DNA from: Pseudomonas bijieensis
GTDB taxonomy: Bacteria > Pseudomonadota > Gammaproteobacteria > Pseudomonadales > Pseudomonadaceae
Assembly: GCF_013347965.1 (NCBI RefSeq)
Contig: NZ_CP048810.1
Coordinates: 62,001 to 126,000, forward strand
Length of the DNA: 64,000 bases
Direction of reading: 5' to 3'
The stretch's first letter is position 1. Each line of letters begins with the position of its first letter. Of the stretch, positions 8,892 to 16,998 are shown piece after piece. Under the pieces are notes generated by a model that saw nothing but the letters and a program-made list of their open reading frames with translations, was not told the DNA's origin and made no database searches. A program made the translations under genes and the position numbers.

Positions 8892-10166
8892 ATGAATCGT
8901 AGAACCTTTATGCTCGGCACCGCGGGAGTGGGGGCATTGATGGTCGGGGCGGGGGTGCTGTTGCGGCCGAGTGATCGGGGCAGCCCTTACAATGAGTATT
9001 TCCGCGCGCTGAACCAGGAGCTGAAGACCCATGGGCCGATGCGACCGGTGATGCTCATCGACCTCGACCTGCTCGATCACAACATCAATGTGGTCATGCA
9101 ATCCGTCACACGCGCCGGTAAACACTTGCGCCTGGTGGAGAAATCCCTGCCATCCCCGGGGCTGTTGGCCTACATCGCCAAACGTACCGATACCCGGCGG
9201 CTGATGTCGTTTCATCAGCCGTTCCTCAATCACGATGCAGTGACCTTTCCCGAGGCTGATATCTTGCTCGGCAAACCTTTACCGGTGCGCTCGGCCGAGG
9301 TGTTTTACCAAACCCACAAGGGAACCTTCGACCCTTCCAGGCAACTGCAATGGCTGCTCGATACGCCCCAGCGACTGATGGATTACCTGGCATTGGCGCA
9401 AGGCCTGGGCATCCGGATGCGGGTCAATATCGAGCTGGATGTCGGCCTGCATCGCGGCGGTGTCGCTGACCAAACGGTGCTCGGCGAGATGCTGACACTG
9501 ATCAGTGCCCATCCGCAGCATCTCGAATTCGCCGGTTTCATGGGGTATGACCCGTTTGTCGGCATGGGTGTGCCCAAGGTCCTCGGTTCGTCCCAGGCGT
9601 TGTTCGACAAGGTGATGGTCATCTACAACGCTCATGTGCGCTACCTACGGGAGCGTTTCCCGGCGCTTTGGCACGAAGGGCTCACGCTCAATACCGCCGG
9701 CAGCCCCAGCTACCGCATGCATGAGCAGGAACGCTTGAGCAGCGAGGTCTCGGTGGGGACGGCGTTTCTCAAACCGACCCATTACGACCTGCCATCGCTG
9801 GCCGAGCATGTGCCGGCGGCCTTCATCGCAACGCCAGTGCTAAAGAGTACTGGAGCCGTGAATTTTCCAGCCCTGGATGACAAGTCCCGATTGTTCTCTT
9901 GGTGGGACCCTAATCAGCGCGCGACATTCTTTATCTATGGCGGCAACTGGATGGCCGAGTTCGAGTCCCCTTCGGGGCTTCAAAGCAACGAGCTCTATGG
10001 TCGCAGTTCCAACCAGGAAATGGTCAACGGCTCACCCGCCGTAGGGCTGGATGTGGAAGACCAGGTGTTTTTGCGGCCGACACAGACGGAATCCGTGCTG
10101 CTGCAATTTGGCGATTTGCTGGCCGTGCGCGGTGGGAAAATTGTCGAAACCTGGCCCGTGTATTGA
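8892..10166 (+). CDS. Tat-exported fold-III PLP enzyme (DSD1 / D-threonine aldolase-like family)
   Basis: A 424-residue protein opening with a twin-arginine signal (MNRRTFMLGTAGVGALMVG), so it is predicted to be folded with its cofactor and exported to the periplasm. The mature N-terminal barrel matches the alanine-racemase-N / D-serine dehydratase group: 'PVMLIDLDLLDHNI' and 'LRLVEKSLPSPGLLAYI', where the Lys is the likely Schiff-base residue. The C-terminal beta domain (around 370-424) has FGDLLAVRGGKIVETWPVY. The family includes D-threonine aldolases and D-serine dehydratases; the substrate here is not predictable. AGGGAG precedes the start. It converges with the Bcr/CflA gene; a short GAGCGT-GTA-ACGCTC hairpin sits between them at 10170-10184. 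Confidence 0.85.
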   Translation: MNRRTFMLGTAGVGALMVGAGVLLRPSDRGSPYNEYFRALNQELKTHGPMRPVMLIDLDLLDHNINVVMQSVTRAGKHLRLVEKSLPSPGLLAYIAKRTDTRRLMSFHQPFLNHDAVTFPEADILLGKPLPVRSAEVFYQTHKGTFDPSRQLQWLLDTPQRLMDYLALAQGLGIRMRVNIELDVGLHRGGVADQTVLGEMLTLISAHPQHLEFAGFMGYDPFVGMGVPKVLGSSQALFDKVMVIYNAHVRYLRERFPALWHEGLTLNTAGSPSYRMHEQERLSSEVSVGTAFLKPTHYDLPSLAEHVPAAFIATPVLKSTGAVNFPALDDKSRLFSWWDPNQRATFFIYGGNWMAEFESPSGLQSNELYGRSSNQEMVNGSPAVGLDVEDQVFLRPTQTESVLLQFGDLLAVRGGKIVETWPVY

Positions 10167-10202
10167 TCGGAGCGTGTAACGCTCGGAGTACAACGGCCAT
10201 CT

Positions 10203-11423
10203 TCAACGGCTGCCCCGCAAGAGAAACAATACCAGTGCCACCAGGCAGGCCGTCGCCTGGATCCCGCCCAGCGTCGTGACCGGCGCGAAGCTCAAGACCG
10301 AGGCCAGCCAGGTGGTCAGCGCTGCCGCACCCATGGAGAGAAACCCCAGCAGTGCGGAGGCCATGCCGGCTTCTTTGCCGAAAGGTCCCATGGTGATTGC
10401 CGTACCCAGCGGATTGGCCAGGCCCATGCCCCACAAAAAGGTGATCATCGAGAGGGCATACCATCCAAGACCAGGCGCGGCCGGACCGACGAGAAGCAGG
10501 CCACCGCCGGTCATGGCGCAGGCAATGCCCAGCAGTGTGATGATCCGGGCACCATGACGATGCGCCAGGCGCGGAGCCGCCATGCCGGCTGCGAACACGA
10601 CGAATACCGTAGAGGCGAAATACAGGCCGGTCTGCACCGACGTCAGGCCGATACCTTTCATCAGGATGGCAGGTGCCGCCGCGAACGATGCGAACAAGCC
10701 ACTCATTAGCAGGCTCATTGAAAGGGCAGGGAGGATGAAGCGCTTATCCAGCGCCAATCGGCGATAGGCGAGGACCACGCTCTTGGCCGAGTGCGGCGCC
10801 CGGCGATCGGCGGGATGGGTTTCTCCCAGGTCACGCACGTAGAAAAAGGCCAGTACAACGGCGGCCAACCCGACCAGGATGAAGACGGCACGCCAGCCGA
10901 GCGTGACGGACAGGACGCTGCCGGCCAGCGGCGAAAAGCCAGGCGCCGCGGCAGTGGCGATCATCGTCAGCGACAGGGCGCGGGCGAGCGTCTCGCCTTC
11001 GAACAGATCCCGAGCGATGGCGCGCGACAGCACCGAGGCTGCGCATACGCCCAGCGCCTGCACGACGCGTCCGGCGATCAATACATCGAGCGTGCTGGCA
11101 AGACCGGCGATGACGGTGCCTACAACGAATACCGAGAGGCCGCCCAGCACCAGTTTCTGGCGCCCGTAGCGATCGGCCAGTGGCCCGACCACCAGTTGAC
11201 CCAAGGCGAAGGTGATGAAGAAGCTGGACAGCGTCAGGCCGAGCTCGCGAGCGGTCACGCCCAGATCTTCACCGATGTCCGCAAACGCCGGAAGGATGAT
11301 GTTGGTGGAGAGCATGCTGATCGCCGCGAGGCCGGCAAGCAGTGCCACGACTTTACCGGTCAAGGGTTGGGTGGAGGCGTGGGGTTGTGTATCGGCAATC
11401 GCCAATGAAGTCCGGGCTTCCAT
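10203..11423 (-). CDS. Bcr/CflA-family drug resistance MFS transporter
   Basis: A 406-residue inner-membrane protein with about twelve hydrophobic segments. The first is LLAGLAAISMLSTNIILPAF, and the MFS motif A between TM2 and TM3 reads GPLADRYGRQKLVLGG. Opening and length (about 400) match the DHA1 Bcr/CflA proton-driven exporters (bicyclomycin, chloramphenicol, sulfonamides). AGGA stands before ATG 11423. The actual substrate is unknown. Upstream lie paired direct repeats (11523-11563) that look like an operator, so expression is probably controlled by a regulator encoded elsewhere. Confidence 0.9.
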   Translation of the reverse strand: MEARTSLAIADTQPHASTQPLTGKVVALLAGLAAISMLSTNIILPAFADIGEDLGVTARELGLTLSSFFITFALGQLVVGPLADRYGRQKLVLGGLSVFVVGTVIAGLASTLDVLIAGRVVQALGVCAASVLSRAIARDLFEGETLARALSLTMIATAAAPGFSPLAGSVLSVTLGWRAVFILVGLAAVVLAFFYVRDLGETHPADRRAPHSAKSVVLAYRRLALDKRFILPALSMSLLMSGLFASFAAAPAILMKGIGLTSVQTGLYFASTVFVVFAAGMAAPRLAHRHGARIITLLGIACAMTGGGLLLVGPAAPGLGWYALSMITFLWGMGLANPLGTAITMGPFGKEAGMASALLGFLSMGAAALTTWLASVLSFAPVTTLGGIQATACLVALVLFLLRGSR

Positions 11424-11522
11424 ACGTCATTTCCTGCGCTGGTGGATGGCGTGCCTCAACCTGAGTCTGCGGCCCGCGGCGTTGCTGGGGTGAGCATCAC
11501 GCTGTAACGTCTCGTCAATAAC

Positions 11523-11563
11523 ATGATGGTCATAATATTCTGGCCGAATATGATGGTCGTAAT
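11523..11563. promoter_or_regulatory. Paired direct repeats flanking an inverted repeat (candidate operator)
   Basis: ATGATGGTCATAAT (11523-11536) recurs as ATGATGGTCGTAAT (11550-11563), start-to-start 27 bp. Between them lies the inverted repeat ATATTC-TGGCC-GAATAT (11535-11551). The position, about 100 bp upstream of the Bcr/CflA start, suggests a repressor site for that gene. No cognate regulator is adjacent. Confidence 0.5.
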
Positions 11564-11637
11564 CTGATGCGTCAAGTTAAATCTTTGAGGAATTTCGGTA
11601 TAGGCGTGAGGAGCTTCTTGTACGAATTGGCTGCACA

Positions 11638-11655
11638 CTGTCTGCCACCAGACAG
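11638..11655. promoter_or_regulatory. Upstream activating sequence 1, candidate SfnR site
   Basis: Perfect palindrome CTGTCTG-CCAC-CAGACAG, 82 bp upstream of the -24/-12 element at 11738. It shares the CTGT-N10-ACAG frame and the spacing with two other palindromes in this island (20598 and 27642). Binding by the SfnR-type activator is inferred. Confidence 0.6.
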
Positions 11656-11737
11656 TTGATCAACAAGGTTGTCCCCGTGCAGGCATTTCCACTGCCTGGA
11701 TGCATGTCTAACTGTTTGTAAATAAACGAATTATTAC

Positions 11738-11754
11738 TTGGCACGAATCGTGTT
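11738..11754 (+). promoter_or_regulatory. Sigma54-type (-24/-12) promoter of the monooxygenase/ABC transporter operon
   Basis: TTGGCACG matches the -24 element exactly. The -12 element at the correct spacing reads GTGT, missing the usual GC by one base, so this is the weakest of the three. It lies about 58 bp before the monooxygenase start and downstream of a CTGT-N10-ACAG palindrome. Confidence 0.55.
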
Positions 11755-11811
11755 GATAGAGCAGTGAGAAGCACCGGGAAGTGGTGCTGAATCTATCGAG
11801 CAGGAGTTCCC

Positions 11812-13230
11812 ATGCCACGTGAAATTCGTTTGAATGCCTTTGAGATGAACTGTGTCGGTCACCAGTCGCCCGGTCTCTGGAGGCATCCCAAGGATCGCGC
11901 CTGGCAGTACAAGGACCTGGATTACTGGACTGACCTGGCCAAGCTGCTGGAGCGCGGCAAGTTCGACGGCATCTTCATCGCCGATGTGATCGGTATCTAC
12001 GATGTGCTCGGCGGCAACGGCGATGCCGCCATCCGCCAGGCGACCCAGGTGCCGGTCAACGATCCGTTGGCGTTGATCACGCCGATGGCATTGGTGACTG
12101 AACACTTGGGCTTTGGCCTCACTGCCTCGCTGACCTTCGAACACCCTTATCCCTTCGCCCGTCGCTTGTCCACGCTGGACCATCTGACCAAGGGCCGCAT
12201 CGGTTGGAACATCGTCACCTCTTACCTCGACAGCGGAGCGCGCAACCTCGGGCAGAAGGCGCTGAGCGATCACGATGCGCGCTATGACTACGCCGACGAA
12301 TACCTGGAGGTGCTCTACAAGTTGTTCGAAGGCAGTTGGGAGGAGGGTGCGGTGGTGCGCGACCGTGAGCGCGGGATTTTCAGCGACCCGAGCAAGGTCC
12401 ACGAGATCCGTCACCAGGGCAAGCATTTCCAGGTGCCGGGCATCCACCTTTGCGAGCCGTCACCGCAACGCACGCCGGTGCTCTACCAAGCGGGCGCGTC
12501 GAGTCGTGGTAAGGACTTCGCCGCCGGCCATGCGGAATGTGTGTTCGTCGCCGCACCGTCCAAGGTGATCCTGAAAAAGACCGTGGCCGACATACGCCGG
12601 CGCGCCGCCGAAGCCGGGCGCGATCCGCGCAAGGTGTTGATCTTCAACTTGCAGACGGTGATCGTCGACGAGACCGACGCCAAGGCACAGGCCAAGTGGC
12701 GGGAACTGAAATCCTACAGCAGCTACGAGGGCGCGCTCGCGCTGATCTCCGGCTGGACCGGCATCGACTTCGGTCAGTACCGGCCCGACCAAGTGCTCAA
12801 GCACATCCATACCAATGCCATCCAGTCGGCGGTAGAAACTTTCTCTACCGCTGACCCGGACAAGCAGTGGACCGTCCAGGAACTGGCCGACTGGGTCGGC
12901 ATTGGCGGGTTCGGCCCGTTGATCGTCGGCAGTGCGCAAACCGTGGCCGACGAGCTGCAGGCCTGGGTCGAGGACACCGACGTGGACGGCTTCAACCTGG
13001 CTTACGTCCTGGCCCATGAAACCTTCCACGATGTGGTTGAACTGCTGGTGCCCGAGTTGCAACGACGCGGTGCGTACAAGACTGAATACCGCCCAGGCAC
13101 GCTGCGCGACAAGCTGTTCGGCGACGGTCCGCGACTGCCCGCCAACCACCCTGGTGCTGGCTACCGGGACTTGAAGCGCCTGGTCCGGCACAACCACCTC
13201 GCTGAGCCGGCCTTGGCCGGTGAGGAGTAA
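11812..13230 (+). CDS. FMNH2-dependent monooxygenase, NtaA/SnaA/DszA (DmoA-like) family
   Basis: A 472-residue bacterial-luciferase-like protein: 'MPREIRLNAFEMNCVGHQSPGLW', 'KFDGIFIADVIGIYD', 'LTASLTFEHPYPFARRLSTLDHLTKGRIGWNIVTSY', and C-terminal 'DVDGFNLAYVLAHETFHDVVELLVPELQRRG'. These are hallmarks of the NtaA/DszA group, which includes dibenzothiophene-sulfone and dimethyl sulfide monooxygenases. It would need reduced FMN, plausibly from the MsuE reductase encoded at the far end of the island. It is first in a plus-strand operon with a branched-chain-type ABC transporter and has a strong AGGAG site. The context (MsuE, MsuC, MsuD, SfnB, SfnR) points to oxidative release of sulfur from an imported organosulfur compound; the precise substrate is not known. 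Confidence 0.88.
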   Translation: MPREIRLNAFEMNCVGHQSPGLWRHPKDRAWQYKDLDYWTDLAKLLERGKFDGIFIADVIGIYDVLGGNGDAAIRQATQVPVNDPLALITPMALVTEHLGFGLTASLTFEHPYPFARRLSTLDHLTKGRIGWNIVTSYLDSGARNLGQKALSDHDARYDYADEYLEVLYKLFEGSWEEGAVVRDRERGIFSDPSKVHEIRHQGKHFQVPGIHLCEPSPQRTPVLYQAGASSRGKDFAAGHAECVFVAAPSKVILKKTVADIRRRAAEAGRDPRKVLIFNLQTVIVDETDAKAQAKWRELKSYSSYEGALALISGWTGIDFGQYRPDQVLKHIHTNAIQSAVETFSTADPDKQWTVQELADWVGIGGFGPLIVGSAQTVADELQAWVEDTDVDGFNLAYVLAHETFHDVVELLVPELQRRGAYKTEYRPGTLRDKLFGDGPRLPANHPGAGYRDLKRLVRHNHLAEPALAGEE

Positions 13231-13234
13231 GCCC

Positions 13235-14206
13235 ATGAGTGTCTTTGAGCTCAATTCGCCACTGTCCGACGGAGTGACTGACAGCGCCCTGGCGGCCTTG
13301 CAACGCTGGGCCAGGGAGCGACCGACGCAGATCGCCCTGCGCCATCGGCGCCTCGGCCTCTGGAAGGCCTGGCGTTGGATCGATGTGCAACGCGAGGTCG
13401 AGCGTGTCTGCGATGGCTTGCGCCAGCAAGGCTTTGCCCCTGGCGCGCGGTTGGCGCTCAGTGGTGCCTTCGAACCGAGCCTGCTGATCCTGGCACTGGC
13501 GGCGCGTCAATTGGGCGGACACAGCGTGGTGATCGACCGCGACAGTCGTGGTGAGGCGCTACAACGCCAGTTACGCCTGATCCGTCCGACGTTCGCTTTT
13601 GTCCAGCGCCGCGAAAGCGTGTCGCACTGGCTGCAGTGCGGCCTGGATGAGGATTGGCCGCTGCGGTTGTATTCGGCCCAGGTTAGTGTGGCGAGTCGCG
13701 GCCTGTGGCAGGTGCAGTCGCTGTCGGTGCTGTTCGTCACTGAGGCGCCGACAGCGCAACGCCAGGGCTGGGCCCAGGTCGCCGAGGACGCGGTGGTGTG
13801 GGTCGATGAAGGCACCGAATGGCGCGATGGCCTGGCCCACTTGTTCAGTCGCTGGCTGGAGGGCGGCGAAGGCCTGGCGTTTCCGGAAAACCGCGAATCA
13901 GCCAGCCGCGATCGCCGCGAGATCGCCCCGACCGCCTTGCTGCTGTCCGCCGCGCGAGTCGAATCGCTGGCCGCGGAAATCGAAGCTCGCCTGCCACTTC
14001 CAGGCAGTTGGCGGCGGCGCCTGTGCGAATGGACTTTGAACGATCCACGGCGTGGCCTGCGCCGCTGGCTCAAGGCGCGGGTGCGGCACCTGTTGGGCTT
14101 TCAGCGGCTGCGTCGGATCGAGGTGCCGAGCGCGCCCGCTGACGTGGTGCTACACGGCCCGGCGCGTCAATCGTGGTTGCAGGAGTACCTGGAGCGAGCG
14201 GCATGA
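13235..14206 (+). CDS. Truncated acyl-CoA synthetase-like protein (N-terminal AMP-binding region only)
   Basis: ATG 13235 is chosen: GAGGAG lies 7 bases before it; a GTG at 13220 is possible. The 323-residue product resembles the N-terminal part of long-chain acyl-CoA ligases (ALAALQRWARERPTQIALRHRRLGLWKAWRWIDV, then GLRQQGFAPGARLALSG). It lacks the YTSGTTGxPK P-loop and the whole adenylate-forming C-terminal domain, and ends in a basic Arg-rich segment. It overlaps the next gene (ATGA), so it is actively maintained in the operon. Full-length AMP ligases often accompany this class of transporter; this shortened form is probably non-catalytic. Role unknown. Confidence 0.65.
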   Translation: MSVFELNSPLSDGVTDSALAALQRWARERPTQIALRHRRLGLWKAWRWIDVQREVERVCDGLRQQGFAPGARLALSGAFEPSLLILALAARQLGGHSVVIDRDSRGEALQRQLRLIRPTFAFVQRRESVSHWLQCGLDEDWPLRLYSAQVSVASRGLWQVQSLSVLFVTEAPTAQRQGWAQVAEDAVVWVDEGTEWRDGLAHLFSRWLEGGEGLAFPENRESASRDRREIAPTALLLSAARVESLAAEIEARLPLPGSWRRRLCEWTLNDPRRGLRRWLKARVRHLLGFQRLRRIEVPSAPADVVLHGPARQSWLQEYLERAA

Positions 14207-14973
14207 GTGCGCTGCTGGAGGTGCGCAATGTGTCGCTGTCGTTCCGCGGCGTGAAAGCGATTTCCGACCTCTCGTTCAGCGTAAAGCTTGGCGAGATCTG
14301 TGCGCTGATCGGGCCGAACGGCGCGGGCAAGAGTTCGCTGCTGAACATTCTCAACGGGGTCTACCGGGCCGACGCCGGCCAATTGTTCTTCGCCGCCGAA
14401 CCGTTGCGCCGCCCGCATCCACTGAAGGCGGCCAGGCTCGGCATCGGCCGGACGTTCCAGAACAATGCGCTGTTCAAGAAAATGAGTGTGGTGGACAACC
14501 TGCTCACCGGTCTGTCGCGTTTCCAACGAACGTTTTTTCTCGAACAGGCCCTGGGCCTGCCGCGTGCCCGGCGCGAGGCGCGGGCGTTCGCCGAGCGGGC
14601 CGAGCGGGTGCTGGAATTCCTCGAATTGCAGGCCTGGCGCGACGTCGCCGTGGGCAGCCTGGCCTATGGCTTGCAGAAACGCGTGGAGCTGGGCCGGGCG
14701 CTGATCGCGCAGCCGACGCTGCTGTTGCTCGACGAGCCGATGGCCGGCATGAACGCCGAGGAGAAGCAGGACATGAGCCGCTTCATCGCCGACATCAATC
14801 GTGATCTTGGCACCACGGTGATTCTCATCGAGCACGACATCCAGGTGGTCATGGGCCTGTCCAGCCATGTGGTGGTGCTGGACTACGGACGCAAGGTCGG
14901 CGATGGCTCGCCGGCCGAAGTCCAGGCCAATCCCGAGGTGATCGCTGCCTACCTGGGAGCGCCTCATTCATGA
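14203..14973 (+). CDS. Branched-chain-type ABC transporter ATPase (LivG-like)
   Basis: A 256-residue ATPase. Its ATG overlaps the preceding stop (ATGA), which settles the start. Walker A is GPNGAGKSS (near 38-46), followed by the LivG-type insert 'GIGRTFQNNALFKKMSVVDNLLTG'. The signature region SLAYGLQKRVELGRALI replaces the common LSGGQ, as is usual in this family; Walker B is LLLLDEPMAGM, and the switch His is in IEHDIQVVM. It would drive import through the two permeases encoded next. Confidence 0.92.
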   Translation: MSALLEVRNVSLSFRGVKAISDLSFSVKLGEICALIGPNGAGKSSLLNILNGVYRADAGQLFFAAEPLRRPHPLKAARLGIGRTFQNNALFKKMSVVDNLLTGLSRFQRTFFLEQALGLPRARREARAFAERAERVLEFLELQAWRDVAVGSLAYGLQKRVELGRALIAQPTLLLLDEPMAGMNAEEKQDMSRFIADINRDLGTTVILIEHDIQVVMGLSSHVVVLDYGRKVGDGSPAEVQANPEVIAAYLGAPHS

Positions 14974-15851
14974 ATTTCTTTCTGGAAACCCTGATCGGCG
15001 GGCTGCTGGCCGGCACTCTGTATTCGCTGGTGGCCATCGGTTTCGTGCTGATCTACAAGGCCAGCGGCGTGTTCAATTTCGCCCAGGGCGCCATGCTGCT
15101 GTTCGCCGCGCTGACCTTTGTCAGCTTGCGTGAACAGGGCCTGTCCTTTGCCCTGGCGTTGGTCCTGACGGTATTGGTGATGATTGTCGGCGCGCTGTTG
15201 ATCGAGCGCCTGGTGTTGCGGCCGTTGGTCAACCGCTCGCAGATTACCTTGTTCATGGCGACCCTCGGCCTGTCGTTCATCATCGAAGGCCTGGCCCAAG
15301 GACTGATGGGTGCCCAGGTGCGCGCGCTGGACCTGGGCATTGAGGACGTTCCGCTGTTCGTTGGCGAGATCATGGTCAGCCAGTTCGACCTGATCGCCGC
15401 TGGAGTGTCCGCGCTGACGGTGGCGGTGCTGGCCGTGCTGTTCAACAAGACCCGCATCGGTGTCGCCTTGCGCGCCGTGGCCGACGATACTCGCGCGGCG
15501 CTGTCGCTGGGCATCAACCTCAACCGCATCTGGCAGATCGTCTGGGCCGTGGCCGGGGTGGTCGGGCTGGTCGCCGGACTGCTCTGGGGCGCGCGCCAGG
15601 GCGTGCAGTTCTCGCTCTCGCTGGTGGTGCTCAAGGCGTTGCCGGTGCTGATCATCGGTGGCTTCACCTCGATCGGCGGGGCCATTGTCGGCGGGCTGAT
15701 CGTCGGGGCCGCCGAGAACCTCGCCGAGGCTTACATCGGCCCGCTGATCGGCGGAGGCATCACGCCCTGGTTCGCCTACTTCCTCGCCTTGATCTTCCTC
15801 TACATCCGTCCGTCCGGCCTGTTCGGCGACCGGATCATTGAACGGGTATGA
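14970..15851 (+). CDS. Branched-chain-type ABC transporter permease (LivH-like)
   Basis: A 293-residue integral membrane protein with about eight hydrophobic segments. It starts inside the previous stop (ATGA overlap). Typical LivH elements: 'GLLAGTLYSLVAIGFVLIYKASGVFNFAQGAM' at the N-terminus, 'TRIGVALRAVADDTRAALSLGIN' as the cytoplasmic coupling loop, and 'GGFTSIGGAIVGGLIVGAAENL'. It forms the membrane channel with the LivM-like protein. Confidence 0.93.
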   Translation: MNFFLETLIGGLLAGTLYSLVAIGFVLIYKASGVFNFAQGAMLLFAALTFVSLREQGLSFALALVLTVLVMIVGALLIERLVLRPLVNRSQITLFMATLGLSFIIEGLAQGLMGAQVRALDLGIEDVPLFVGEIMVSQFDLIAAGVSALTVAVLAVLFNKTRIGVALRAVADDTRAALSLGINLNRIWQIVWAVAGVVGLVAGLLWGARQGVQFSLSLVVLKALPVLIIGGFTSIGGAIVGGLIVGAAENLAEAYIGPLIGGGITPWFAYFLALIFLYIRPSGLFGDRIIERV

Positions 15852-15855
15852 CGCC

Positions 15856-16920
15856 ATGACCGCTACTGTTCCGCGCCTGACTGCCAGTTTCGACGAAGCA
15901 CCGCTGACCCTGGTGCGTCGGCGCTGGCGGCCGGGCCTGCTGCTGTTGCTGCTGGTGGCCTTTGTCGGTCTGCCATGGCTGGGCAACGACTATTGGCTCA
16001 ACGCGATCCTGATCCCTTTCCTGGTGCTGTCGCTGGCCGGCCTGGGTTTGAATCTGCTGACCGGTTACACCGGCCAGACGTCGGTCGGCGCCGCCGGCTT
16101 CATGGCGGTGGGGGCGTTCGCCACCTATGGCCTTTTGCTGCGGGTGCCTGGCCTACCGTTACCCCTGGCACTGCTCGGTGGCGGCCTGATCGCCGGGTCG
16201 GTCGGGTTGCTGTTCGGCATCCCCAGCTCGCGGATCAAGGGCTTCTACCTGATGGTCACCACGCTCGCCGCGCAGTTCTTCCTGGAGTGGGTGTTCGCCA
16301 AGTTCCCCTGGTTCTACAACTACGCCTCGTCCGGCACCATCAGCGCGCCACGCCTGGAGTTGTTCGGCCATGACCTGAGCACCCCGGTCGGTCGCTACCT
16401 GTTGACCCTCGGTTGTGTGGTGCTGTTGACCTGGGTGGCGGTCAACCTGGTGCGCAGCCAGGTCGGTCGCAACTGGATGGCCATTCGTGATATGGACACC
16501 GCTGCCGCGGTGATCGGGATTGCCGTCGAGCGCGACAAGCGTATGGCCTTTGCCGTCAGTTCGTTCTACCTGGGAATCGCCGGGGCGCTCTGGGCCTTCG
16601 CCTACCTGGGCACGGCCAGTGCCGGCAGCTTCGACATCAATCGTTCATTCCAGATTCTGTTCATCATCATTATCGGTGGCATGGGCAGCATCGCCGGCAG
16701 CTTCATCGGCGCGGCTTTCATCAGCCTGGTGCCGATCCTGCTCAGCCACGCCGGGCAATGGTTGTTCAACGGCAACGTCGATGCCGGGCAACTGCAGAAC
16801 CTGCAGAAAGTGCTCTTCGGCGCCTTGATCATCTGGTTCCTGATCAAGGAGCCGGAAGGGCTGGCCCGCCTGCTCGGTGACCTGCGCGAACGTATCAGGG
16901 TCTGGCCGCTGCGGTTCTGA
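15856..16920 (+). CDS. Branched-chain-type ABC transporter permease (LivM-like)
   Basis: A 354-residue membrane protein. ATG 15856 is preferred over an in-frame TTG at 15838. Family segments: 'LAGLGLNLLTGYTGQTSVGAAGFMAVGAFATYGLLL', 'GRNWMAIRDMDTAAAVIGI' (coupling loop), 'IIGGMGSIAGSFIGAAFISLVPIL'. The first roughly 30 residues are a soluble N-terminal tail. It follows LivH by 4 bp and completes the membrane part of the importer. Confidence 0.93.
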   Translation: MTATVPRLTASFDEAPLTLVRRRWRPGLLLLLLVAFVGLPWLGNDYWLNAILIPFLVLSLAGLGLNLLTGYTGQTSVGAAGFMAVGAFATYGLLLRVPGLPLPLALLGGGLIAGSVGLLFGIPSSRIKGFYLMVTTLAAQFFLEWVFAKFPWFYNYASSGTISAPRLELFGHDLSTPVGRYLLTLGCVVLLTWVAVNLVRSQVGRNWMAIRDMDTAAAVIGIAVERDKRMAFAVSSFYLGIAGALWAFAYLGTASAGSFDINRSFQILFIIIIGGMGSIAGSFIGAAFISLVPILLSHAGQWLFNGNVDAGQLQNLQKVLFGALIIWFLIKEPEGLARLLGDLRERIRVWPLRF

Positions 16921-16998
16921 GCGCCGACCCACGCCCCAACAGACCTTGACCCGACCCAGGGAAAGGAGGTTTCCAACACTGCACAAGAAGTACAGACC

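Noticed and set aside
14964..15986. 340-codon minus-strand frame opposite livH
   Set aside because: Gln/Asp/His-rich, low-complexity shadow of a permease gene; no ribosome site.
16960..16998. AAGGAGG near 16964 as a ribosome site for a missed small gene
   Set aside because: No start codon at suitable spacing opens a frame before the binding-protein gene.
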